Assembly (NCBI RefSeq): GCF_001665835.1
Contig: NZ_LZSX01000068.1
Coordinates: 41,495 to 105,494 of the forward strand
Direction: 5' to 3'
Origin: Mycobacterium colombiense
GTDB taxonomy: Bacteria; Actinomycetota; Actinomycetes; Mycobacteriales; Mycobacteriaceae
DNA: 64,000 nucleotides
In this document: piece by piece, positions 50,697-58,737 of the stretch
Layout: every line of letters begins with the position of its first letter
Numbering within the stretch: the first letter of the stretch is position 1
The notes under the pieces: generated by a model
The model's database searches: none
What the model was told of the DNA's origin: nothing
The model's input: only the letters and a program-made list of their open reading frames with translations
Made by a program: the position numbers and the translations under genes

Positions 50697-52709
50697 ATGC
50701 ACGCCGAGACCGAACAAGTCATCGAACGACCCAGTGACCTCACCGCCTCCTGGCTGGCCGCGGTCATCGGCACCGGACCCATCGCCGACTTCTCGGTCGA
50801 GCGCATCGGTACCGGCCAGATGAGCGAGTGCTACCGCGTCCGGCTCAGCTATGCCGAGGGGCCCTCGGACGGGCCCGAGTCGGTGGTGCTGAAGGTCGCG
50901 GCCACCGACCCGATCAGCCGGCAGACCGGGCTGGCGCTGGGACTCTACGAGCGGGAGGTGCGCTTCTACGGCGACATCGCGCCGCGGCTGGGTGGGCCCA
51001 TCGCGCCCTGCTACCACGCGGCGGTCGACACCTCGGCGGGCGTGTTCGACTTGCTGCTGGGCGATGCCGGGCCGGCCGTCGTCGGCGATGAAATCGCCGG
51101 CGCCACAATCGAACAGGCCCGCCTGGGGGCCGTCGAACTGGGACGGCTGCATGGGCCGCTGCTCGGCGACGCCTCGCTGGCCGAGGCGCCGTGGCTCAAC
51201 CGTGAGCCTCCGCTGAACCGGGCCATGATCACCCCGCTGTACGCCGGTTTCGTCGACCGCTACGGCGACCAGATCGCGCCGGAGCACCGAGTGGTGTGCG
51301 AACGCCTGGTGGCCGCGTTCGACGGCTACCTGGCCCAGGAGGGGGAGGCGCCCGACCGCGGCCATCTCCAGGGCCTGGTGCATGGCGACTACCGCCTGGA
51401 CAACATGCTGTTCGGTACCGACGGCGCCGATCGCGCGCTGACGGTGGTCGATTGGCAGACCGTGTCCTGGGGTCCGGCGCTGACCGACCTGGCCTACTTC
51501 CTCGGTGGCGCGATGCCCACCGAGGACCGTCGGCACCACTACGACACGCTGCTGCACGCCTACCATGAGGCGCTGGGCCCGCGGGCGCCACTCACCCTGG
51601 CCGACGTCGCCGACGGGGTGCGCCGGCAGAGCTTCTTCGGGGTGATGATGGCGATCGTCTCGCCCATGCTGGTCGAGCGCACCGACCGCGGCGACCGGAT
51701 GTTCATGACGATGCTGCGACGACACTGCGACCATGTACTCGCCACGGACGCGCTGTCGACGCTGCCCGCACCGGTCGCGCCGGAGCCGTTGCGGCCGCCG
51801 GCCGAGGACGAACTCGCCCACGATCCCACCGCCGAACCGCTGTGGAGCGAGAGCTGGTATGCCGACTTCGCCGACGCGGCACAGGGATTGGGCGGCTGGT
51901 TCCGGCTCGGCCGGGTGGCCAACGAGCAGACCGCCTGGGTGCACGTCCTGTTGTGCGGGCCCGACATGCCGACGGTCGCCGTCGACGCGCAGGTGCCGCT
52001 GCCGTCGGACCCGTGGACGGTGCGCACCGATGACTTCGAACTCGGCCATTCGGCCGAGGTGCCGCTGCAGAGCTACCGCGTGGACGTGCGGGCGCGGGGC
52101 CGGGCCTACACCGATCCGTCCGCGTTGTTGCGCGGGGAGCCTGGAACCCCGGTCGAGATGACCATGAACCTGGTGTGGGCCACCGACGGCACGCCGTACA
52201 AGTACGGGCTGACGACGCGTTATGAAATTCCGTGCACCGTCTCGGGCACCGTCACGATCGACGACACCGGCTACCGTCTGGACTCCGTTCCGGGCCAGCG
52301 TGATCACTCGTGGGGCGTGCGCGATTGGTGGGGCATGGACTGGATATGGAGCGCGCTGCACCTGGACGACGGCACCCACCTGCACGGCGTGAACATCAGG
52401 ATTCCCGGGGCCCCCGCGTTCAGCATCGGCTACGAACAGGGCGCCGACGGCAAGGTCACCGAGCTGCAGACCGTTGACTCGCGAGAATCGTTCGCCGACA
52501 ACGGGTTACCGCTCGACGCAACTCTGCGGCTCACACCGGCTGAGATCACCGCGGACGTGAACGTGCGCGGTCAGGCGCCGGCCCGGCTCGTCGCGACGGA
52601 CGGGCGGGTCAGCCAGTTTCCCCGGGTCTGGGCCACGATCAGCACGGCCGACGGGCGCAGCGGCGTGGGTTGGCTGGAATGGAACCGCAATCTCGGCGAC
52701 CACACGTAG
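50697..52709 (+). CDS. Aminoglycoside phosphotransferase-like kinase fused to a lipocalin/AttH-like C-terminal domain
   Basis: A 670-residue two-domain protein. Residues 1-360 are a phosphotransferase of the APH/choline-kinase fold: catalytic HGDYRLDNM with His229 and Asp231, and the metal-binding VVDWQ with Asp252. Residues about 375-670 form a beta-rich domain with RDHSWGVRDWWGMDW, like hydroxyneurosporene-synthase or AttH-type lipocalin-like domains of actinobacteria. Fusion of the two suggests kinase and ligand-binding roles on the same hydrophobic substrate. ATG start, 18 bases after lipT. The gluconokinase gene starts at the very next base. Confidence 0.75.
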   Translation: MHAETEQVIERPSDLTASWLAAVIGTGPIADFSVERIGTGQMSECYRVRLSYAEGPSDGPESVVLKVAATDPISRQTGLALGLYEREVRFYGDIAPRLGGPIAPCYHAAVDTSAGVFDLLLGDAGPAVVGDEIAGATIEQARLGAVELGRLHGPLLGDASLAEAPWLNREPPLNRAMITPLYAGFVDRYGDQIAPEHRVVCERLVAAFDGYLAQEGEAPDRGHLQGLVHGDYRLDNMLFGTDGADRALTVVDWQTVSWGPALTDLAYFLGGAMPTEDRRHHYDTLLHAYHEALGPRAPLTLADVADGVRRQSFFGVMMAIVSPMLVERTDRGDRMFMTMLRRHCDHVLATDALSTLPAPVAPEPLRPPAEDELAHDPTAEPLWSESWYADFADAAQGLGGWFRLGRVANEQTAWVHVLLCGPDMPTVAVDAQVPLPSDPWTVRTDDFELGHSAEVPLQSYRVDVRARGRAYTDPSALLRGEPGTPVEMTMNLVWATDGTPYKYGLTTRYEIPCTVSGTVTIDDTGYRLDSVPGQRDHSWGVRDWWGMDWIWSALHLDDGTHLHGVNIRIPGAPAFSIGYEQGADGKVTELQTVDSRESFADNGLPLDATLRLTPAEITADVNVRGQAPARLVATDGRVSQFPRVWATISTADGRSGVGWLEWNRNLGDHT

Positions 52710-53210
52710 GTGAGCGGATCGGCCCCCGTCGTGGTGATGGGCGTCTCCGGATCGGGCAAGTCGACGGTGGGGGCGGCGCTCGCGCAGCGCTGGCGGGTCC
52801 CGTTCGTCGACGCCGACACCCTGCACCCGGCCGCCAACGTCGCCAAGATGGCGGCCGGCGAACCGCTGGACGACGATGACCGCTATCCCTGGTTGGAGCG
52901 GGTCGGCGACTGGTTGGCCGCCCACCGCGACGGCGCCGTGGTGAGTTGTTCGGCGCTGAAGCGGAAATATCGCGACCAGTTGCGCGCGCACTGCCCGGAG
53001 GTGGAGTTCCTGCACCTCTCGGGTTCGGCGGAACTGATCGGCGGCCGGTTGGCGACCCGGACCGATCACTTCATGCCGGCCGCACTGCTGCGCTCGCAGC
53101 TGGACACTTTGGAACCCCTCGGTCCCGACGAGGCCGGCATGACCGTCGACGTTGGTCCCGGCGTCGACGCGATCGTGGATGCCCTGGTGAAAGGACATCG
53201 CGACACTTGA
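52710..53210 (+). CDS. gntK: Gluconokinase (GntK family)
   Basis: A 166-residue P-loop kinase that phosphorylates D-gluconate to 6-phosphogluconate. Walker A GVSGSGKST lies at residues 11-19, followed by FVDADTLHP and the CSALKRKYRDQLR motif characteristic of GntK. The GTG start follows the previous stop with no gap, so the gene is translationally coupled to the kinase/lipocalin fusion. No gluconate permease is nearby. Length is normal for the family. Confidence 0.87.
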   Translation: MSGSAPVVVMGVSGSGKSTVGAALAQRWRVPFVDADTLHPAANVAKMAAGEPLDDDDRYPWLERVGDWLAAHRDGAVVSCSALKRKYRDQLRAHCPEVEFLHLSGSAELIGGRLATRTDHFMPAALLRSQLDTLEPLGPDEAGMTVDVGPGVDAIVDALVKGHRDT

Positions 53211-53273
53211 CGGCGGAATCGGGAGCGGTGCAAGCGATTTCGAGGTTACACCTTGAGTGATCGACTGCGGCCG

Positions 53274-53897
53274 CTAGTGGTCAGCACCCGCCGTTGGTGG
53301 TGGAGCGTCTTGGGGCAGTTTGGTCAATGTCGCGAATGCTTCGGTAAAGATGGCGGCGATGTCGCGGTCGTCGGCGGTGGCTATCGGCTCCTTGTGTAGC
53401 AGGACGCGCAGGACGCCGACCCCGAGGAGCAGGGCCGCGACCAGGTCGGCACGAAGTCGGGGATTGTCGGCCTGGATCCGTCGGGACAGGTTGGCGGTCA
53501 GGCCGTTTTCGAGCTGATCGTTGAGGCGTGCGACGACGTCGGGGTCCCCACTGGAGCGCAGCAGCGCGAACAGCGGGGCGTCGCTATCTTGACGAGCCTG
53601 CAGCACGCGTTCGATCAAGGTCCGGCCCACCGCCGCATCGGTGGCCTGGCGGGCCGCTTCGACGTTGTCGGAGATGTTGGTGGCTTCGTCGAAGAGCTGT
53701 TGTTTGGACCCGAAGTAGCGCCGGACGAGCATTACGTCCACGCCGGCTTGAGCCGCGATCGCACGTAGCGAGACGGCCCGATACCCGTGGCGCAAGAACT
53801 GTTCGCGCGCCGCGGTGAGCAGTCGCGCCTGGGTGGCGGCGGCGTTGCGACGTGGCAGGCCCGTATCCGGACCCGTGCGGTTTGACGTGCGCGTCAT
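53274..53897 (-). CDS. TetR family transcriptional regulator
   Basis: A 207-residue TetR repressor: helix-turn-helix in VSLRAIAAQAGVDVMLVRRYF (about residues 40-60), with a ligand domain behind it. Its ATG faces two palindromic sites at 53918-53931 and 53962-53981, both with TCTAC/GTAGA half-sites. It likely represses itself and the truncated methyltransferase/monooxygenase-like genes on the other strand. Ligand unknown. Confidence 0.87.
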   Translation of the reverse strand: MTRTSNRTGPDTGLPRRNAAATQARLLTAAREQFLRHGYRAVSLRAIAAQAGVDVMLVRRYFGSKQQLFDEATNISDNVEAARQATDAAVGRTLIERVLQARQDSDAPLFALLRSSGDPDVVARLNDQLENGLTANLSRRIQADNPRLRADLVAALLLGVGVLRVLLHKEPIATADDRDIAAIFTEAFATLTKLPQDAPPPTAGADH

Positions 53898-53917
53898 CGT
53901 GCTCCCTCAGAAATTTA

Positions 53918-53931
53918 TCTACGACTGTAGA
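53918..53931. promoter_or_regulatory. TetR operator copy A (TCTAC-N4-GTAGA)
   Basis: Half-sites TCTAC and GTAGA spaced by four bases, 21 bases before the TetR start codon. It shares sequence with the perfect palindrome 30 bases away. Confidence 0.65.
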
Positions 53932-53961
53932 CATGATCAGCCGACCCGCATAGAGTTGCCT

Positions 53962-53981
53962 ATGTCTACGATCGTAGACAT
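53962..53981. promoter_or_regulatory. TetR operator copy B, perfect 20-bp palindrome
   Basis: ATGTCTACGA at 53962-53971 and its exact reverse complement at 53972-53981. The core matches copy A. It also contains an in-frame ATG for the methyltransferase remnant, so I start that gene further downstream. Confidence 0.75.
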
Positions 53982-54030
53982 TGTCTCAAGGGGATCAGCG
54001 GCGGCGACGAATCGAAAGCGGGTGGAGCGT

Positions 54031-54273
54031 ATGGCTGAGCGGCCGCAAAAGGATTCAGGTCCAACGGGCGTCGGTGCGACTTCCCTCGGGGTGGCTGTAC
54101 TGCGGGCAGAGGAAAGCTCACGCACGGACCGATTGTTCAACGACCCCTACGCGCGCGCATTCGTCGACCACGCTGATCCCGATGGATCGATATGGAACAG
54201 CGAGGGCGCGGCGCAGCATGCTGGCGCTGGATCACAACGAGGGCTGGCCACCGCATCCAAAACCATGTCGTGA
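54031..54273 (+). pseudogene. Truncated SAM-dependent methyltransferase (mycobacterial TIGR00027 type)
   Basis: An 80-residue frame beginning MAERPQKDSGPTGVGATSLG and continuing to DRLFNDPYARAFVDHA, the N-terminus of the large mycobacterial family of putative SAM-dependent methyltransferases (about 280-310 residues). After about 60 matching residues the sequence becomes unrelated and stops, so the SAM-binding core is missing. I call it a remnant created by deletion. Another ATG lies 69 bases upstream inside the palindrome. The next gene starts 28 bases later. Confidence 0.7.
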
Positions 54274-54301
54274 AAAACGAACGCTGTCAGGAGGATTCGT
54301 C

Positions 54302-54589
54302 ATGGTCGGAGTAATGCTCGTCAAACAAAAAGTCGGTAGCGTCGAGCAATGGAACACCATCTTCCGCGATCCCGAGCTCGATGCCGTGCGACGTGACCAC
54401 GGTTTGGTGGTCACAGGGACCTACGTCGACGCCGCCGACTCCAACACGGTCATCGTCGTGATGGACATGCACGACGTCGACCAGGCGCGCAAATTCGCTA
54501 GCTCGCAGGAACTGGCCACAGCCCGGGAAAGGGCCGGGGCGATCGGCGTCCCGGACGGCGTGTGGTTCGGGCCGGAACGGATTCAGTGA
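54302..54589 (+). CDS. Small alpha/beta-barrel-like protein of unknown function
   Basis: A 95-residue protein starting MVGVMLVKQKVGSVEQWNTI, with a later TVIVVMDMHDVDQARKF. The beta-alpha-beta pattern resembles dimeric ferredoxin-like barrels such as antibiotic-biosynthesis-monooxygenase or DUF3764-type proteins. No catalytic residue can be named. A strong AGGAGG ribosome site precedes the ATG. It may be controlled by the TetR and palindromes just upstream. Confidence 0.65.
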   Translation: MVGVMLVKQKVGSVEQWNTIFRDPELDAVRRDHGLVVTGTYVDAADSNTVIVVMDMHDVDQARKFASSQELATARERAGAIGVPDGVWFGPERIQ

Positions 54590-54662
54590 CGCGTGGCGCC
54601 AGAAGGCGATGCCGTACCGAACCAGTCGGTGGAAGGGCCCATACCAACGGCCGGCCCAGCCG

Positions 54663-54679
54663 TGTAGCATTATGCTACA
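54663..54679. promoter_or_regulatory. Inverted repeat before the toxin-antitoxin module
   Basis: TGTAGCAT at 54663-54670 and ATGCTACA at 54672-54679 form an 8-1-8 repeat 33 bases before the antitoxin start. The position is right for autorepression by the antitoxin/toxin complex. Confidence 0.65.
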
Positions 54680-54711
54680 GCTTGTAACGGAGTGTTGCAT
54701 TGGAGGAAGCC

Positions 54712-55101
54712 ATGGCCGAGGCTCTCGATCGTGTAACGCGGGTCGCATCCGACCTGATGGACAGCGCGGCGGCTGAGGGTGCCCGGCAGAGCCGCTCGGC
54801 CAAGCAGCAACTCGACCACTGGGCGCGGGTCGGGCGCGCGGTGTCCAGCCAGCACACCGCCTCGCGGCGCCGGGTGGAAGCCGCCCTCGCCGGCCAGCTC
54901 GCGACCGGCGAGCTCACCGTCGAGGAGGGCGTGGTGTTCAACGCCGAGATCTCCGCGGCCATCGAAGAAAGCCTGGCGCGCACGAACTACGGGGCGACGC
55001 TGGCCGGGCAAGGCGTCACCACGGTGGCCCTCAACGACGACGGCGAGATCGTCGAGCACCGCCCCGACGGCGCCGCGGTGGTGCTCGCGGGCGGGCGCTG
55101 A
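54712..55101 (+). CDS. ParD-like antitoxin
   Basis: A 129-residue protein of the ParD-like antitoxin family: an N-terminal DNA-binding-type segment (DRVTRVASDLMDSAAAEGA), a helical middle rich in Arg/Ser/Gln, and a C-terminal part (GVTTVALNDDGEIVEHRPDG) likely to contact the toxin. ATG at 54712 follows GGAGGAAG; a TTG at 54700 would overlap that site. It precedes the zeta-type toxin by 30 bases, the usual antitoxin-first order. Probably binds the inverted repeat at 54663-54679. Confidence 0.75.
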   Translation: MAEALDRVTRVASDLMDSAAAEGARQSRSAKQQLDHWARVGRAVSSQHTASRRRVEAALAGQLATGELTVEEGVVFNAEISAAIEESLARTNYGATLAGQGVTTVALNDDGEIVEHRPDGAAVVLAGGR

Positions 55102-55131
55102 CCCGGCGATCGTCGGCGGTTCGGCGGTGCG

Positions 55132-55710
55132 ATGGATCGACTTGACTTGGTGGTCGGGCCGAACGGTGCCGGTAAATCCACGTTCATCGCGTTCACCCTG
55201 GCGCCGCTGTTGCCGGGAAGCCTCGTGGTCAACGCCGACGAGATCGCGCGGCAACGCTGGCCGGAGGATCCGGCCTCGCACTCCTACGACGCCGCGCGCG
55301 TCGCCGCCGACACCCGCGCCAAGCTGATCGAACTGGGTCGGCCCTTCATCGCCGAGACGGTGTTTTCCCATCCCTCGAAGCTGGACCTCATCCACACCGC
55401 GCGTCGCGCGGGCTTCACCGTCGTGCTGCATGTGCTGCTCATCCCGGAAAACCTTGCGGTGGAACGCGTCCGGCACCGCGTGCGGGCCGGCGGTCACGAC
55501 GTGCCGGAAGCCAAGATCCGCGAGCGCCACCGCCGGTTGTGGACGCCGGTCGCCGACGCCATCGCCGCATCTGACCTCGCGACGGTGTACGACAACAGCC
55601 GCTTGCGCGGCCCGCGCATCGTTGCCCGGCTCAGCGGCGGCCTGACGGTCGGCGCCCCCGAGTGGCCGGCGTGGGCGCCCGATAACGTGCGGGCTCGCTG
55701 GCCCGACTAG
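55132..55710 (+). CDS. Zeta toxin family P-loop kinase
   Basis: A 192-residue P-loop protein. Walker A GPNGAGKST lies at residues 9-17, NADEIARQRWPED near 40-52, and ETVFSHPSK near 75-85. These are the marks of zeta-type toxins, which phosphorylate UDP-N-acetylglucosamine in the well-studied examples. Paired with the ParD-like antitoxin upstream. Some family members are harmless kinases, so toxicity is inferred from the pairing. Length is normal for chromosomal zeta-like proteins. Confidence 0.78.
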   Translation: MDRLDLVVGPNGAGKSTFIAFTLAPLLPGSLVVNADEIARQRWPEDPASHSYDAARVAADTRAKLIELGRPFIAETVFSHPSKLDLIHTARRAGFTVVLHVLLIPENLAVERVRHRVRAGGHDVPEAKIRERHRRLWTPVADAIAASDLATVYDNSRLRGPRIVARLSGGLTVGAPEWPAWAPDNVRARWPD

Positions 55711-55742
55711 CTCCAGGCGCTAGCGGTCCGCGACTTCCGCGA

Positions 55743-56744
55743 TCACCAGGGCAGCTTGCGGCGGCCGGTCTCGACCTGGCCGCCGACCCGCTCGCGCGCG
55801 GTGCTGGCCAGCTTCTCGCTGCGTTTACGCGCCTTCTTGGCCAGTTTCTCGCTGCGTTTGCGGGCCTTCTTGGCCAGCGGCGCGGCCCGGTCAGCGGCCT
55901 CGTCGGCGAACTCTTCGCTGCGCTTGCGCGCCTTCTCGGCCAGGTACGCGGCGCGCTCGGCGGCCTCGTCGGCCCATTCCTCGCCACGCTTGCGCGCCTT
56001 CTTCGCCAACGGCCTGCTGCGGTCGGCCGCGGTGCTGGCGAGTTCGCGGCCGCGTTCGAGTGCGGCCTCGGCGTAAGGCGCGCCGCGTTCCGCCGCGGTG
56101 CTGGCGAGTTCGCGGCCGCGTTCGAGTGCGGCCTCGGCGTAAGGCGCGCCGCGCTCGGCCGCGGTGCTGGCCAGTTCGCGACCCCGCTCGGCGCCGATCT
56201 GCAAGCCGTGTGCGAGCCGATCACCCAGCTCCGAGAAATCGGCATCGAAGGCCGAGTCGTCGGAACCGGGCCACGCCGACGACACCCGCTCGGAGAGCCG
56301 TTCCGCGGCGCGGCGGCCACGCCACCCGAGTGAAGGCTTACCGGCGGTGTCGGCGGAGGCGATCAACAGGCCGCCCAACAGGCTGAGGTCGGTGAGAAAT
56401 TGTTGGCGTTTCTGGGCTTTGGCCACCGGGTCGCTCTCGTTCCAGAACGAGTGCGTCCCAAGGTTGGCCGGCAACACCGTCACCGCGAGCGCCGCCGACG
56501 CGATGCGGGGGAGTTTGCCGGTGGCGAGCAGCAGGCCGCCGCCGATTTGAACGGCCGCGGTGATCTGCGCGACCGTCTCGGGGTCGCTGGGAATGCTGCT
56601 GCTCACCGAATCCGGCAACGCCTGCAGACCGTCCACCGCCGGCGCCGCGGCCTCCGCCGCGGATTTGGGATTGAGCAGTGAATTGACTCCTTGCCCGATG
56701 AATGCCACTGATAACAGGGGTCGCGCGATTCTCCTGAGCACCAT
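55743..56744 (-). CDS. DoxX family membrane protein with long Lys/Ala/Arg-rich repeat tail
   Basis: A 333-residue protein. Residues 1-140 are a DoxX domain with about four membrane segments (RIARPLLSVAFIGQGVNSLLN; ITAAVQIGGGLLLATGKL; IASAALAVTVLPANLG; LTDLSLLGGLLIASADT). Residues about 175-333 are a charged, helical tail built of repeats: two and a half copies of a 22-residue unit (ERGRELASTAAERGAPYAEA) followed by KKARKRSE-type units. The tail resembles the heparin-binding, lysine-rich end of HBHA or histone-like proteins. I chose the ATG at 56744 (MVLRRIARP) before the first helix; an upstream start at 56777 is possible. Confidence 0.8.
   Translation of the reverse strand: MVLRRIARPLLSVAFIGQGVNSLLNPKSAAEAAAPAVDGLQALPDSVSSSIPSDPETVAQITAAVQIGGGLLLATGKLPRIASAALAVTVLPANLGTHSFWNESDPVAKAQKRQQFLTDLSLLGGLLIASADTAGKPSLGWRGRRAAERLSERVSSAWPGSDDSAFDADFSELGDRLAHGLQIGAERGRELASTAAERGAPYAEAALERGRELASTAAERGAPYAEAALERGRELASTAADRSRPLAKKARKRGEEWADEAAERAAYLAEKARKRSEEFADEAADRAAPLAKKARKRSEKLAKKARKRSEKLASTARERVGGQVETGRRKLPW
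56026..56190 (-). repeat. 66-bp tandem repeat inside the DoxX gene
   Basis: Unit 1 at 56026-56091 and unit 2 at 56092-56157 differ at only about three bases; a third, partial unit starts at 56158. It encodes the 22-residue repeats of the protein tail. Being in frame, copy number could vary between strains without a frameshift. Confidence 0.85.
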
Positions 56745-56845
56745 GGCCGGTGTATTACCCGGCTGCCTGTCGAGCAAACCGTGGCGTCGATATCCCCAGC
56801 TAGACCGGCCTAGACATAGAGGTGCACATCGATAGGGTGGAGCGC

Positions 56846-57406
56846 GTGCGAGCGTTGATCATCGTCGACGTGCAAAACGATTTCTGCGAGGGCGGCTCCG
56901 TGCCGACGGCCCGCGGCGCCGCGGTGGCACCCGCGATCAACGACTATCTGTACGGCGACCCGGGCTACCACTACGTCGTGGCCACCCAGGACTTCCACAT
57001 CGATCCGGGTGATCATTTCTCCGACCGACCGGACTTTTCATCCTCCTGGCCCGTGCACTGCGTCGCCGGAAGCGTGGGTGCGAATCTTCGGCCCGACCTG
57101 GACATCCGGCGCATCGATGCGGTCTTTCGCAAGGGCGCTCACGCCGCCGCTTACAGCGGTTTCGAGGGCGTCGACGAGAACGGGACGACGCTACTTGAAT
57201 GGTTGCGGCGGCGGGGCGTCGACGAGGTCGACGTGGTCGGCATCGCCACGGACTTTTGCGTCCGGCGAACCGCCGAGGACGCGGCGGCGGCAGGCATGAT
57301 CACCAGGGTGCTGGTGGACCTGACCGCGGCCGCGGCCGTGGACTCCGCTGCCGAGGCGCTGGCGGCAATGCGCTCCGCCGGCATCGAGTTGGTTGGGGGG
57401 CCGTAA
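56846..57406 (+). CDS. pncA: Nicotinamidase/pyrazinamidase
   Basis: A 186-residue amidase converting nicotinamide to nicotinic acid and, in mycobacteria, pyrazinamide to pyrazinoic acid. The catalytic Asp8, Lys96 and Cys138 and the metal ligands Asp49, His51, His57 and His71 are all present at the same numbers as in M. tuberculosis PncA. Residue 137, His in M. tuberculosis, is Phe here. I use the GTG at 56846 because it gives exactly the usual 186 residues; an in-frame start at 56822 would add eight. Its stop overlaps the next start by one base (TAATG). Confidence 0.95.
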   Translation: MRALIIVDVQNDFCEGGSVPTARGAAVAPAINDYLYGDPGYHYVVATQDFHIDPGDHFSDRPDFSSSWPVHCVAGSVGANLRPDLDIRRIDAVFRKGAHAAAYSGFEGVDENGTTLLEWLRRRGVDEVDVVGIATDFCVRRTAEDAAAAGMITRVLVDLTAAAAVDSAAEALAAMRSAGIELVGGP

Positions 57407-58206
57407 TGGTGGTGCCGCTGGATCGGGAACATCTGCTGGCCGCGGTGGAGCGCTCGCCGCAGGCGGCCGCCGCCCATGATCGCGCCGGGTGGGTGGGACT
57501 GTTCACCGGTGACGGCCGGATCGAGGACCCGGTGGGCTCGCGACCGCACGTGGGGCATGAGCAGATCGGCCGCTTTTACGACACATTCATCGGTCCGCGT
57601 AACATCAAGTTCCATCGCGATCTCGACATCGTCGTCGGCACGGCGGTGCTGCGTGACCTCGAGCTCGAGGTCACGATGGGTTCGGCGGTGACGATGTATA
57701 TTCCGGCGTTCCTGCGCTACGACCTCCGAGAAACCAACGGCGAGTGGAAGATTGGCGAGCTGCGGGCCTACTGGGAGCTTCCCGCCATGATGCTGCAGTT
57801 CCTGCGCACCGGCTTCGGCGCCGTGGGCCCCGCGCTGAACCTGTCCAGGGGGCTGGTGAGCAATCAAGGCTGGCGGGGGACCGCCGGTTTCATGACCGGA
57901 TTCCGACGGGTGGGAGCGCGTCATCAGCGGCTGGTGACCACGTTCCTCGACGCGGTCGCGCGGAAAGACACGTTTTCCGCTGCACGGCTGCTGTCATCGG
58001 ATGCCGCAATAACTTTGGCCGATCGCGACCCACTCGAGCTGGCCGAGCTGGCGGAGCAACTGGACGGGGCCGGCGCGACCAAGATGAACAGCGCGGGCCT
58101 TACCGTCGCGATGTCGCTCAACTCGTGTCACGGACGCGCCATCGTGTTCGCCGATGTGGCCCGGCGCGGCAACGCGATCAACCGGATCAGGTACTTTCCC
58201 GCCTGA
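57406..58206 (+). CDS. SnoaL-like/nuclear transport factor 2-fold protein (Rv2042c-like)
   Basis: A 266-residue protein with a SnoaL-like domain in residues 1-130 (AAAAHDRAGWVGLFTGDGRI near 20-40). A hydrophobic middle segment follows (LPAMMLQFLRTGFGAVGPAL), and the second half repeats the same theme (RHQRLVTTFLDAVARKDTFS). It may be two NTF2-like domains in tandem. ATG overlaps the pncA stop. Function unknown. Its position matches Rv2042c next to pncA. Confidence 0.75.
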   Translation: MVVPLDREHLLAAVERSPQAAAAHDRAGWVGLFTGDGRIEDPVGSRPHVGHEQIGRFYDTFIGPRNIKFHRDLDIVVGTAVLRDLELEVTMGSAVTMYIPAFLRYDLRETNGEWKIGELRAYWELPAMMLQFLRTGFGAVGPALNLSRGLVSNQGWRGTAGFMTGFRRVGARHQRLVTTFLDAVARKDTFSAARLLSSDAAITLADRDPLELAELAEQLDGAGATKMNSAGLTVAMSLNSCHGRAIVFADVARRGNAINRIRYFPA

Positions 58207-58218
58207 CCCCCGCATGCC

Positions 58219-58569
58219 TCACCGGACCACCATCAGCGCCAGCGAAGCCGCGGACAGGCACAAAAACGCGCCGGGAAACGCGATGTTGTACAGGACGCGT
58301 GCCCTCAGGTGCGTCGCCACCGCGCCGACGAAAAACGCAACCAGGCCGGCAGCGGCCGCGATGCCCAATTCCCGCAGGCCCAGCAGGCCGACAACGATCC
58401 CGACGGCTCCGGCCAGCTTCACTGCTCCCAGCGCCGGTAACCACGAGCGGGGCACCCCGACTTGGGCAGAGTTCGCCAGAACGAATCGCGCCGGAACCAA
58501 GTCGGCGATGGCGATCGCGGCGGTGATGGCGGCGGTGATCAGCGTGATCACGACGAGTGCGGTGTGCAT
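58219..58569 (-). CDS. DoxX-like membrane protein
   Basis: A 116-residue four-helix membrane protein: MHTALVVITLITAAITAAIA, LPALGAVKLAGAVGIVVGLL, IAAAAGLVAFFVGAVATHL, and AFPGAFLCLSAASLALMVVR. This is the DoxX/SURF4-like pattern. ATG at 58569 fits the first helix. Divergent from an ECF sigma factor gene, with which DoxX-like or related small redox proteins are often paired, so it may be the sigma factor's target. Function unknown. Confidence 0.75.
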   Translation of the reverse strand: MHTALVVITLITAAITAAIAIADLVPARFVLANSAQVGVPRSWLPALGAVKLAGAVGIVVGLLGLRELGIAAAAGLVAFFVGAVATHLRARVLYNIAFPGAFLCLSAASLALMVVR

Positions 58570-58737
58570 CCGGATCAATCCCTTGTCGCGCAGCGATTTC
58601 CGCAGCGGCGGGTCGAATGCGTGCAGTGCGCGGCGCGGCGCACAATCGGTAAGGTCATGGTGCTTGTCTCCTTTGCCACAGGAAGTCCGTTGGACGCGGT
58701 CATCTTCTTGACGACTTTCGTGCGGGAAAGGTGACCC

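Noticed and set aside
53815..54273. Full 152-residue frame as the methyltransferase gene
   Set aside because: Its first 70 residues run through the TetR gene and the operators; the conserved sequence begins at the ATG at 54031.
56026..56190. CRISPR-like direct repeats
   Set aside because: The repeats are contiguous, in frame and encode protein repeats, with no spacers.
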